From: Hymenobacter sp. ISL-91
GTDB taxonomy: Bacteria; Bacteroidota; Bacteroidia; Cytophagales; Hymenobacteraceae
Direction of reading: 5' to 3'
Assembly: GCF_018613725.1 (NCBI RefSeq)
Contig: NZ_JAGGPS010000008.1
Coordinates: 92,904 to 156,903, forward strand
Length of the DNA: 64,000 nucleotides
Shown here: positions 53,243-61,064 of the stretch, in pieces
How the letters are laid out: every line of letters begins with the position of its first letter
How positions within the stretch are numbered: the first letter of the stretch is position 1
Notes under the pieces: generated by a model
What the model saw: only the letters and a program-made list of their open reading frames with translations
The model's database searches: none
Told to the model about the DNA's origin: nothing
Position numbers and translations under genes: made by a program

Positions 53243-56200
53243 CTAGTCTTTGTCCTTGTCACGCTTGGACTTCTTCTTCTCTTTTTTGCCTTTGGCGCTC
53301 TTGGTCACCACCTTCGTTTTTTCTACATCCATGCTGGGGGCCATGGCCTCGGGCGTGGGCGTAGAGGTGGCGGTGGCCGTTACGCGGTTGCCGTCGTTGT
53401 CGAGCTCCACTACCTCGTAGCCCAGCTCCGTCAGGCCGGGGAAGGCCTTGGTCCGGTCGCCTACTACCACGATGTACATGTTGTCGGCGGGCAGATACTT
53501 CTGGGCAATGCCCTGCACATCCTCTTTCTTGAGGTTGTTGAGAATCTCGCTCTGCTGCTTCACGTAATCCAGGGGCAGGTCATACTCCACTAGGCGGCTC
53601 AGGAACGCGGCCTTTTGCTGGCCGGTTTCGTAGCGCAGCGCGTCGCTCTGGCCCACCGAGGCCTGCAGGAACTGCAGCTCGTCGTCGGTAATACCGTTGC
53701 GGTAGTTTTTGATTTCCGACATAAACTCCTTCACCGAGGCCGCCGTGGCATCGGCGCGCACACCGGCCGAAGCCGTGTAGGGGCCGGCGTAGCGGCTTCC
53801 CTGGAAGCCCGAGCGCGCGCCGTAGGTGTAGCCTTTGTCTTCGCGCAGGTTCAGGTTGATGCGCGAGTTGAAGGCACCGCCAAGCAGGTAGTTGCTCAGG
53901 TAGGCGCGGTAGTAGTCGCCGGTGGCGTCGTAGGTGAGGGGCGAAAGGTAGCCCACCCGGATTTCCGACTGCGCGGCGCCGTCCTTGTTCACGAAGTAGA
54001 TGCGCGTTTTGTCGGGCTGGGTGGCCTTTTCGCCGGCTGGCAGGCTGATCTGCTTCTGCTGCCAGTTGTTGAGGAAGCCCAGTTGCTTGGTGAGCGTGGC
54101 CTGGTCTACGTCGCCGGTGGCTACCAGGTAGCTCACGTTGGGCGCGTAGTAGTCCTGGTAGAACTTCTTCACATCATCGAGCGTGATGCTGGTTACCGTG
54201 GCGGCTGTGCCGCTGGAAGGCACGCTCATAATGTCGGCCGGGTTGTACACCAGCCGGTCGAAGGTTTTGTTGGCGATGAGCACCGGCTGGGTTACCTGGT
54301 TGGCAATGCCTTCCAGCGCCTGCTTTTTGAGGCGGGCGAAATCGGCCTCATCGAAGCGCGGGTGCAGCAGGCGCTGCTCCAGCAGGGCCATAGTGGCGGG
54401 CAGGTTTTTGGTCAGGCTCTGCACGTACACCGTCGTGTTGTCGTCGCCGGCGCCTACCCGGATGGCGCTGCCCAGCTTATCGAGCTCCGAGCTGAACTGC
54501 TCGGCGGTGTACTTCTCGGTGCCCTCATTCATCATGGCCGCGGTGAGGGCGGCAATACCGGCCTGGTTGCGGTTGAGCTGCTCTAGGCGGCGGCCGCCAC
54601 GGATGGTGAGCAGCATGGTAGCCGTCGGAATTTCGGTGTTGCGGTTGCCCATCAGGCGCAGGCCGTTGTTCAGCTTGCTCTGCCATACCGTAGGTACCTG
54701 CACGGCGGGCGCGGTGCCGGCCTTGGGCTGCTTACTGCGGTCGAAGTTGTCGGTGGGCTTGGTGTAGCTCAGGCCTTCGTAGCCGTAGTTGGGGGCCTTG
54801 TAGCCGTCTTTGGAAACTGTGTAGTTATCGGGCTTTACGGGCGGTACTGCGCCGGTTTTAGGCACCACGCTCAGAATAACGGCGTGCTTGCCCTTGAGGT
54901 ACTTGGCGTATACCCGGTTCACGTCGGCCGGCGTTACGGCCCGCAGGGCCTTCAGGTCTTGGGGCAGGCGGTTGGGGTTGCCGAAGAAGGTCTGGTTGGC
55001 GGCCAGCTGGCTAACCTTGCCGCTCACGCTGGCCAGGCTGTTAACCACCTGTGCCTCAGTGCTAGACTTGAAGCGGGCCACCTGCTCGGCGGTGGCGCCG
55101 GTGCGCTCAAACTCGGCCAGGGTGCTGCGCACCTGCATTTCGAGGCTGTCGAGGCCTTTGCCGGGGAAGGGCAGCATGACCATGGTAAACTCGCCGGCCA
55201 GCTCCGAGGTAGAGTTGTAGGCCTGGGCCTGCACGGCGCGCTGGGGCTTGATGAGGTTCTTGTAGAGCAGCGAGTTCTTGCCCTGGCCAATAATTTCGGC
55301 CAGCGCGTCCAGCGCGTACTCGTCGGGGTGGCCGGTGGGCACCGTCGGGAACACCACCTGCAGCATCGGAAAGCGGATGTTGTCCTGGTAGCTTACGTAG
55401 CGGTCCTGGGTCAGCACGGGGGCGGGCAGCTTCTGGGCAGCCACGGCGGGGCCCTTCGGAATGGAGCCGAAGTACTTGGCCACCATCTGCAGCACTTGCT
55501 GGGGCTTCACGTCGCCGCCCACGGTAAGGGTAGCGTTGTTGGGCCCGTACCAGCGCATGAAAAAGTTCTTCAGGTCGTCGACGTTGGAGCGGTCCAGGTC
55601 TTCGAGGTAGCCGATGGTGAGCCAGCTATAAGGGTGTCCGTAGGGATAGAGCGTCTTCGAGACGTTCTCGGAAGCCAGGCCGTAAGGGCGGTTGTCGTAG
55701 TTCTGGCCCCGCTCGTTTTTCACCGTCGAACGCTGCACCTCAAACTTCTGCTGGGTTACGGCATCCAGCAGAAAGCCCATGCGGTCGGCTTCGAGCCAGA
55801 GCGCCGTTTCGAGCTGGTTGCTGGGTACGGTTTCGAAGTAGTTGGTCCGGTCGCGGTTGGTGGTGCCGTTGAGCGTGCCGCCGGCCGAGGTGACGAGCTT
55901 GAAATGCTGCTCGTCGCCTACGTTGTCGGAGCCCTGGAACATCATGTGCTCGAAGAAGTGGGCGAAGCCCGACTTACCGATCTGCTCGCGGGCCGAACCC
56001 ACGTGATAGGTAATATCAACGTGGGCCAGCGGGTCGGAGTGGTCTTCGGTCACTACCACGGTCAGGCCGTTGGGCATCACGTACTTTTCGTACGGAATCA
56101 CCAGCTCACCGGGCTTTTTAGTTACTTTTTCTACCAGCCGGGCACCACCGGGCAGGGGGCTGGTAGCGGTGCTGGCTTTGGTGGCAGAAGCAGTTTTTTT

Positions 56201-56269
56201 CTGAGCCAATGCCGGCTGAATCGATAGCGTGGCGCCGAGGCCCAGCAGCAACAGGTGGTTGCGCGTCAT
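53243..56269 (-). CDS. exported M16 zinc peptidase, two-domain
   Basis: A 1008-residue protein with signal peptide (LLLLGLGATLSIQPALAQ). The N-terminal M16 half is active-looking, with inverted zinc motif HFFEH at 104-108 and the downstream Glu in the 180-190 region; it also has VGGDVKPQQVLQ and FPMLQVVFPTVP. The C-terminal half (about 525-960) is a second M16 fold without the motif (TMLLTIRGGRRLEQLNRNQA, YLLGGAFNSRINLNLREDKG, YTYGARSGFQG). Such proteins occur in the Bacteroidota periplasm; substrates are unknown. The C-terminus is unusual, ending in KSAKGKKEKKKSKRDKDKD. Confidence 0.93.
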   Translation of the reverse strand: MTRNHLLLLGLGATLSIQPALAQKKTASATKASTATSPLPGGARLVEKVTKKPGELVIPYEKYVMPNGLTVVVTEDHSDPLAHVDITYHVGSAREQIGKSGFAHFFEHMMFQGSDNVGDEQHFKLVTSAGGTLNGTTNRDRTNYFETVPSNQLETALWLEADRMGFLLDAVTQQKFEVQRSTVKNERGQNYDNRPYGLASENVSKTLYPYGHPYSWLTIGYLEDLDRSNVDDLKNFFMRWYGPNNATLTVGGDVKPQQVLQMVAKYFGSIPKGPAVAAQKLPAPVLTQDRYVSYQDNIRFPMLQVVFPTVPTGHPDEYALDALAEIIGQGKNSLLYKNLIKPQRAVQAQAYNSTSELAGEFTMVMLPFPGKGLDSLEMQVRSTLAEFERTGATAEQVARFKSSTEAQVVNSLASVSGKVSQLAANQTFFGNPNRLPQDLKALRAVTPADVNRVYAKYLKGKHAVILSVVPKTGAVPPVKPDNYTVSKDGYKAPNYGYEGLSYTKPTDNFDRSKQPKAGTAPAVQVPTVWQSKLNNGLRLMGNRNTEIPTATMLLTIRGGRRLEQLNRNQAGIAALTAAMMNEGTEKYTAEQFSSELDKLGSAIRVGAGDDNTTVYVQSLTKNLPATMALLEQRLLHPRFDEADFARLKKQALEGIANQVTQPVLIANKTFDRLVYNPADIMSVPSSGTAATVTSITLDDVKKFYQDYYAPNVSYLVATGDVDQATLTKQLGFLNNWQQKQISLPAGEKATQPDKTRIYFVNKDGAAQSEIRVGYLSPLTYDATGDYYRAYLSNYLLGGAFNSRINLNLREDKGYTYGARSGFQGSRYAGPYTASAGVRADATAASVKEFMSEIKNYRNGITDDELQFLQASVGQSDALRYETGQQKAAFLSRLVEYDLPLDYVKQQSEILNNLKKEDVQGIAQKYLPADNMYIVVVGDRTKAFPGLTELGYEVVELDNDGNRVTATATSTPTPEAMAPSMDVEKTKVVTKSAKGKKEKKKSKRDKDKD

Positions 56270-56398
56270 AAATCGGTGGGAATGAAGTGGAATGGATTAC
56301 GGCCGGAAGATACACAGGGAAGGACAAATCTGTAAGCGCCCGAGTTGCATTGCTACAGGAGCTGGCTGTACTGTGCGGGTGGTATGCACCTGCGGACG

Positions 56399-56406
56399 TA
56401 CCTTTG
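56399..56406 (+). promoter_or_regulatory. -7 box TACCTTTG upstream of 56432-56827
   Basis: An exact match 25 bp before the ATG at 56432; it makes the upstream in-frame ATG at 56345 very unlikely. Confidence 0.55.
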
Positions 56407-56431
56407 CCTTGTTGCCTGCCAGCCCCTTCTA

Positions 56432-56827
56432 ATGCCCATTGCCGATTACGTCCTCCTCTCTTACCGCTCCGATTTGCGGTTGCTGATTATGCGCTGGACG
56501 CGGGTAGCTACTTCCGCTGAGCACCGGGCCGGCTATCGGGAGGCGCTACGCCTGGCCAAGCCCGTGCAGGCCGGCCGCTGGCTGATCGATCTGCGCAGCC
56601 GCGGCCTGGCCGACTCCACCGACCTACTCTGGATACTGCACGACTTCCGCGCCGAATTGCAGACGGCTTTGCCCGCCGCTGTGCGCCGCATTGCTTACTT
56701 CACCACGCCCTACCACGCCGAACTGCTCATTCCCCGCCTACAGGAGCTTAACACCGTAGCTGCCGCCGACCTTGAAATCCGGGTGTTTGTGGAAGAAGCG
56801 TCTGCCTACAGTTGGCTGACCGGATAA
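56432..56827 (+). CDS. small conserved protein, STAS-like topology
   Basis: A 131-residue soluble protein alternating strands and helices (MPIADYVLLSYRSDLRLLIM, AGYREALRLAKPVQAGRWLI, DLRSRGLADSTDLLWILHDF, RRIAYFTTPYHAELLIPRL, LEIRVFVEEASAYSWLTG). The order, with LIDLRSRG after a helix and IAYFTTP as a core strand, resembles the SpoIIAA/STAS-like proteins that Bacteroidota carry as short stand-alone regulators. This is a topological guess. Its start is set by the -7 box. Confidence 0.65.
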   Translation: MPIADYVLLSYRSDLRLLIMRWTRVATSAEHRAGYREALRLAKPVQAGRWLIDLRSRGLADSTDLLWILHDFRAELQTALPAAVRRIAYFTTPYHAELLIPRLQELNTVAAADLEIRVFVEEASAYSWLTG

Positions 56828-56843
56828 AACCCGGTGCTTCCAT

Positions 56844-56900
56844 AACGAGAAAGGCCTACGCTATTGAGCTAAATGCTCAGCAGCGCAGGCCTTTCTCGTT
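56844..56900. terminator. bidirectional terminator
   Basis: AACGAGAAAGGCCTACGCT (56844-56862) pairs with the segment 56882-56900 with one wobble, and TGAGC/GCTCA closes the loop. It lies between convergent genes. Confidence 0.85.
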
Positions 56901-56915
56901 GTTTTACCTTTTACT

Positions 56916-58595
56916 TCACAGCCGCGGGTCGGTTTCCACCGGAGCATCATAGCCACCACCCTCTAGGGCTACGGGCTCTGCCGAAACTAGCCGAATATCA
57001 TCGGCATCATCGACGCGCAATGTGAGCAGGCCACCAACAACCATTGTGACTCCGCCCAGAACCAACACCGAGAGTGTATTGCCGCTGAACAGATGGATAG
57101 TAAGGAAGCCTAGTACTGTGGCCGCTACAATTTGGGGAATGACGATGAAAAAGTTGAACACGCCCATGTAATAGCCCATTTTGTTAGCAGGTAGGGCGCC
57201 GGCCAGCATAGCGTACGGCATCGACAGAATGCTTGCCCAAGCAATACCCACCAAACCCATTGCTACTGCCAATAGGGCCGGCGTATCCACGAAGCGCAGG
57301 GAAATCAGGCCCAACCCGCCCACTACCAAGCACAGCATGTGAGTAAAGCGGCGACTGGTACGGCGGGCCAATACTGGCAGCAGGAAGGCGAACAGGGCGG
57401 CCACCCCATTGCGCACCGATGAGCAGATGCCCAACCAGTCGGCCCCATCGTTATATTGTTGTTGCACTCTGGTGAGCGTCGCAACTTCAGCGGGGGTAAA
57501 GTCAGTGCTCTTCAGTGCGTAACCCGCCAAGTTGGTGGTTATCACCTTGTCGGAGTTGCCGGACTGAAAGCGGTTGATATCGGCTAAATCGTTGCGGAGT
57601 GCAGTGAGTTGCTTGGCTTGCATCTCGGCAGCCGTGGCGGCGCTCAGATCGAAGAAGCTTTTGGCTTCCACGTCTTTTACGGAAGCAGAGGCGGCCTGCA
57701 CCCGCTGCTCAATTTTGGCAAATAGCTTGTTGTCTACGTGCATATCGTAGATGTTGCTGGTGATGGCGTTTGTGGAATAAATCCACATAGCAAACAGGGC
57801 AAACCAAGTAAAAAGCTGCACTACGGCTAACTGTTGCATCGCCTTAGGCATATGAAAAATGCCCATAAACGACTCTTTCAAACCGTCGAATACTCGGGTG
57901 CCGGCTTTTTCGCGCTCAAACTCAGCCATGTTGGCCGGCGGGTACTCACGGGTGGTAACCACGGTATACATCACGGCCAGAAAAAACGCTACACCGCCCG
58001 CATAAAACGCATATTTCACGGAGGGTGGAATCTGGCCCTGCGGCGCTATATTAGCAATGTCGAATAGGTTGGTGAATACCCACGGCAGGCCGGCCGCGAT
58101 AACCGAGCCTATCCCGATAAAAAAGCTTTGGGTAGCAAAGCCCGTAGTTCGCTGGTTGTTAGGCAACAGGTCGCCAACAAAGGCCCGGAACGGCTCCATC
58201 GAAATATTGATGCTCGCATCCATCACCCACAGCATCCCGGCCGCTATCAGCAGCGACCCCGAATTGGGCATAATGAATAATGACAGCGTAGCCAGCACTG
58301 CCCCCAAGAAAAAGAACGGCCGTCGGCGGCCCCAAGTAGGGTGCCAAGTACGGTCAGAAAAGTAACCGACGATGGGCTGCACTAACAGACCCGTCAATGG
58401 GGCAGCAATCCAGAGTAGCGGCAGGTCGTCTTTGCTGGCGCCCAGCGTTTCAAAAATGCGGCTTACGTTGGAATTCTGCAACTCGAATCCGAACTGGATA
58501 CCCAGGAAGCCGAAGCTCATGTTCCAGATTTGCCAGAAGCTCATCCGGGGTTTGTCGCGGGTATCAGCCGAAACGGTGGCGGTGGGGGAGGCCAT
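56916..58595 (-). CDS. SLC45-like MFS transporter (maltose/sucrose type)
   Basis: A 559-residue, 12-TM transporter. The start MSFWQIWNMSFGFLGIQFGF is the signature of bacterial SLC45-like sugar carriers, followed by FSDRTWHPTWGRRRPFFFLG (loop 2-3), MDASINISMEPFRAFVGDLL and PYAMLAGALPANKMGYYMGV. Between the two six-TM halves is an unusual insert of about 110 residues (NIYDMHVDNKLFAKIEQRVQ to VRNG) with helical character. The place next to two GH13 enzymes and a phosphorylase supports maltodextrin/maltose import. It is last in the minus-strand group and separated from the amylase by a family A palindrome. Confidence 0.88.
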   Translation of the reverse strand: MASPTATVSADTRDKPRMSFWQIWNMSFGFLGIQFGFELQNSNVSRIFETLGASKDDLPLLWIAAPLTGLLVQPIVGYFSDRTWHPTWGRRRPFFFLGAVLATLSLFIMPNSGSLLIAAGMLWVMDASINISMEPFRAFVGDLLPNNQRTTGFATQSFFIGIGSVIAAGLPWVFTNLFDIANIAPQGQIPPSVKYAFYAGGVAFFLAVMYTVVTTREYPPANMAEFEREKAGTRVFDGLKESFMGIFHMPKAMQQLAVVQLFTWFALFAMWIYSTNAITSNIYDMHVDNKLFAKIEQRVQAASASVKDVEAKSFFDLSAATAAEMQAKQLTALRNDLADINRFQSGNSDKVITTNLAGYALKSTDFTPAEVATLTRVQQQYNDGADWLGICSSVRNGVAALFAFLLPVLARRTSRRFTHMLCLVVGGLGLISLRFVDTPALLAVAMGLVGIAWASILSMPYAMLAGALPANKMGYYMGVFNFFIVIPQIVAATVLGFLTIHLFSGNTLSVLVLGGVTMVVGGLLTLRVDDADDIRLVSAEPVALEGGGYDAPVETDPRL

Positions 58596-58642
58596 GGGAT
58601 TGGGGGAATTTAGGGATTGGGAACGGGCGGAAGCGGATAGGT

Positions 58643-58753
58643 GAGAAGAGCGTCATTCAGAGCGTAGCGAAGAATCTCGCGTGAAGCCGTTGGATGACAG
58701 TTACAACGTCAGCACGCGATATTCTTCGCTGCGCTCTGAATGACGCTCTTCTC
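58643..58753. repeat. family A palindromic element, copy 5
   Basis: Arms begin GAGAAGAGCGTCATTCAGAG (58643) and end with its complement at 58753; inner core GAATCTCGCGTG on the left, CGCGATATTC on the right with one substitution. It lies between the co-directional amylase and transporter genes. Confidence 0.85.
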
Positions 58754-58768
58754 GCCTTTGACTTCTAA

Positions 58769-60562
58769 CTACTTAATTTCAAAAATATGGCTGCTTTGCG
58801 GAGCCAGCGTAACGGCGGAGCCATCCGTAGCGGTACCCGCCGGGGCCATCAAATCGGTGTAAGTAAGCGCTTTGTCGGCGGGTAGGCCCAGCCGCTCGCG
58901 TACTGCTACCGGTAGGTTCAGGTCGAGGCGCTGGGTTTGGTCGGGGCTGAAATTGACGACGACCAGCAGCGTTTCGGTGTCGGTGTAGCGCAGGTAGGCG
59001 TACACGCGCTCGGCGTTGTAGCCGGGGTTCTGGGCGGCCAGCGTGCTTTGCAGCTCATAAAAACGACCCTTCCGGATGGCTTCGCGCTGGCCCGAGAGCG
59101 TGAGCAGGCGCACATAGAATGCGTGCAGCTGCTGTTGCTCTGCGCTTAGCTGGCCGCCGTCGAACTTGCCGCCGTTCAGCCATTTCTGGTGCTCGGGCAC
59201 GCCCCAGTAGTCGAAAATAGTGGTGCGGCCATCTGTCCCCGAAAAGCCCTCGGAGCCCAGCGCCGGCTCGCCCACATCTTGCCCGAAATACAGCATAACC
59301 GGACCTGTGCCCAGCGTGGCCGACACCACCATGGCCGGCAGCGCGGCGCGGGCGTTGCCGGCAAAGTCGGGGCTGGCAATGCGCTGCTCGTCGTGGTTTT
59401 CCAAAAAGCGCAGCATGTGGCCGCCGAAGCCCCGGCTTTCCTCACTCCAGACCTTGGTAATGTCGCGGGTCGTGCCCTCGTTGCGGGTCAGGCGGCGCAG
59501 GCCGTCGTAGAGGCCCACCTTGTCGTAGAGGTAGTCGAAGCCGCCTTTTTCGAGGTACATCTGGTAGGTTTTGGCGTCGTAGGCTTCGCCGATGAACAGC
59601 AGGCTCGGCTTTACCTTCTTCAGCTCCGGAATCACCCAGGCCCAGAACTCAACCGGCACCATCTCGGCCATGTCGCAGCGGAAACCATCCACGTCTTTTT
59701 TTGCCCAGAACACCAGAATGTCGCGCATCTTCAGCCACGTATCCGGAATGGGCTCGAAGGACGACTGACGGTTGTTCTGGTAATCGACGCCGTAGTTGAG
59801 CTTGGTGGTTTCGAACCAGTCGTTGACACTCGGGGCGGCCGAAAAAACGTCGTTGCCGGTGGCTTTGGCGGGGTTTTCCTGGTACTTTCCGTCCTTCTGG
59901 GGACCGGGCTGGCCGCCCAGCGGGGTGTAGTCGGCGGGTACCACAAAGGGCTGGCCCGGCAGGTAGTAGAAGTTGTTGCTGGCCCTGAAGGCCTGGGTCG
60001 TATCGTCCTGCTCGCCCAAATCCACCACGCCCGCCGGCTTGGCATCCGACTTATAGCTGCGGGCTACGTGGTTCGGAATGAAGTCGATGATGACTTTGAG
60101 GCCGTTGTTGTGGGTGCGCTTCACCAGCGCCTCGAACTCGGCCATGCGCTTAGGAACGTTCACGGCTAGGTCGGGGGCCACATCGTAGTAGTCCCGGATG
60201 GCATAGGGCGAGCCGGCGCGGCCCTTCACCACGTCGGCGTCGTCGGCCGGGATGCCCTCGTAGGCCGTGAGGGTGGCATGGTCGAGCACGCCGGTGTACC
60301 ACACGTGGCTGACGCCCATGCGTTTAATGGCCTGCAAGGCCTGGTCGGTGATGTCGTTGAACTTGCCGACGCCGTTTTCCTGGGCGGTGCCGTAGGTTTT
60401 GTTGGTGGCAGTCTGGTTGCCGAACAGGCGCGTCATCAACTGGTAGATGATGAGCTTGTGATCCTGGGGGGCTTCTTCGGTGGTGTTGGCGTCGGGCGGA
60501 AGCATGGCGGGTTTTTGGGGCGAGCAGGCGGCGAGGGCGAGTAGGAGGAGGAGGCGTTTCAT
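58769..60562 (-). CDS. GH13 alpha-amylase-family lipoprotein
   Basis: A 597-residue protein. Lipobox LAAC (Cys13) and a Pro/Asn tether precede a TIM barrel: YQLMTRLFGN, DYYDVAPDLAVNVPKRMAEF, KVIIDFIPNHVARSY (region I), VDGFRCDMAEMVP (nucleophile Asp, region II), LLFIGEAYD (acid/base Glu, region III), LRFLENHDEQRI (Asp, region IV). A C-terminal beta domain (about 515-597) ends VTLAPQSSHIFEIK. It would cut alpha-glucans at the outer or inner membrane surface and feed the adjacent transporter. Its start codon is directly next to the GxxExxY cassette. Confidence 0.92.
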   Translation of the reverse strand: MKRLLLLLALAACSPQKPAMLPPDANTTEEAPQDHKLIIYQLMTRLFGNQTATNKTYGTAQENGVGKFNDITDQALQAIKRMGVSHVWYTGVLDHATLTAYEGIPADDADVVKGRAGSPYAIRDYYDVAPDLAVNVPKRMAEFEALVKRTHNNGLKVIIDFIPNHVARSYKSDAKPAGVVDLGEQDDTTQAFRASNNFYYLPGQPFVVPADYTPLGGQPGPQKDGKYQENPAKATGNDVFSAAPSVNDWFETTKLNYGVDYQNNRQSSFEPIPDTWLKMRDILVFWAKKDVDGFRCDMAEMVPVEFWAWVIPELKKVKPSLLFIGEAYDAKTYQMYLEKGGFDYLYDKVGLYDGLRRLTRNEGTTRDITKVWSEESRGFGGHMLRFLENHDEQRIASPDFAGNARAALPAMVVSATLGTGPVMLYFGQDVGEPALGSEGFSGTDGRTTIFDYWGVPEHQKWLNGGKFDGGQLSAEQQQLHAFYVRLLTLSGQREAIRKGRFYELQSTLAAQNPGYNAERVYAYLRYTDTETLLVVVNFSPDQTQRLDLNLPVAVRERLGLPADKALTYTDLMAPAGTATDGSAVTLAPQSSHIFEIK

Positions 60563-60609
60563 GTTGTTCTGGTGTTTTTAGCCCGCAGAGGGCGCAGTGT
60601 TTTCGCAGA
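60563..60609. repeat. left terminal inverted repeat of the GxxExxY cassette
   Basis: A 47-bp perfect inverted copy of 61012-61058 (begins GTTGTTCTGGTGTTTTTAGC). Next to it is a tandem 20-bp repeat, CGCAGAGGGCGCAGTGTTTT (60585-60604) and a near copy (60605-60624) that reaches the gene's stop codon. Confidence 0.92.
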
Positions 60610-60622
60610 GGGCGCAGTGTTC

Positions 60623-61000
60623 TTACAGGCCGTTCACTTTGCGGAATATTCCTTCCTTGATTAACGGGACGTTGAAGTTGATGAGCAGACCTAGCTTGTG
60701 GCCCGAGAGTTTCAGGTAAGTCAGGAGTTGCTTGTGGTGTACTTCCAATAGCACTTCCACCGATTTCAACTCGACCACAACTTTGCTTTCTACCAACAAG
60801 TCCAGGCGAAACCCGTTTTCCAACCGCAACCCATCATACACAACTGGCAGGGCTACTTGATTTTGTACGTGCAGCCCGACTTTGCGCAACTCATGCGTCA
60901 GCACGGTTTCGTACACCGACTCCAGCAGCCCCGGACCCAGTGCAGTGTGAATAGCAAACGAAGCCCGCCGCACCTCATAGGATATCTTGTTTTCGTCCAT
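60623..61000 (-). CDS. GxxExxY protein (PD-(D/E)XK-like), in an inverted-repeat-bounded cassette
   Basis: A 125-residue protein, from ATG at 61000 (MDENKISYEVRRASFAIHTA). The name motif is in GPGLLESVYE; the PD-(D/E)XK-like part is GFRLDLLVESKVVVELKSVE, with Asp, then Glu-Leu-Lys as a typical nuclease-fold signature, then LLTYLKLSGHKLGLLINFN. The family (TIGR04256, PDDEXK_3-type) is widespread, often multi-copy, and of unknown function. The reading frame is intact. The gene fills the space between 47-bp TIRs (60563-60609, 61012-61058) and sits between two GH13 genes on the same strand. An ATG 24 bp upstream lies inside the TIR. Confidence 0.85.
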   Translation of the reverse strand: MDENKISYEVRRASFAIHTALGPGLLESVYETVLTHELRKVGLHVQNQVALPVVYDGLRLENGFRLDLLVESKVVVELKSVEVLLEVHHKQLLTYLKLSGHKLGLLINFNVPLIKEGIFRKVNGL

Positions 61001-61011
61001 ACACTGCGTCA

Positions 61012-61058
61012 TCTGCGAAAACACTGCGCCCTCTGCGGGCTAAAAACACCAGAACAAC
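61012..61058. repeat. right terminal inverted repeat of the GxxExxY cassette
   Basis: A 47-bp perfect inverted copy of 60563-60609. The similarity extends inward by another 16 bp with two mismatches (61000-61016), up to the start codon of the gene. Confidence 0.92.
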
Positions 61059-61064
61059 CCCAAG

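Larger units (their letters stand above)
60563..61058. mobile_element. candidate mobile cassette: GxxExxY gene with long TIRs
   Basis: The 496-bp unit consists only of the TIRs, their degenerate second units, and the GxxExxY gene. It begins at the base directly after the amylase start codon and ends 6 bp before the stop of the upstream GH13 gene, so it looks inserted into a short operon gap. No transposase is present and no clear target duplication was seen; the sequence alone does not prove mobility. Confidence 0.5.

Noticed and set aside
54884-56227. Plus-strand open frame of 447 codons, and similar frames opposite asnS, ettA and uvrA
   Set aside because: All are antisense to well-recognised enzymes; Val/Gly/Ala/His-rich products without signals.
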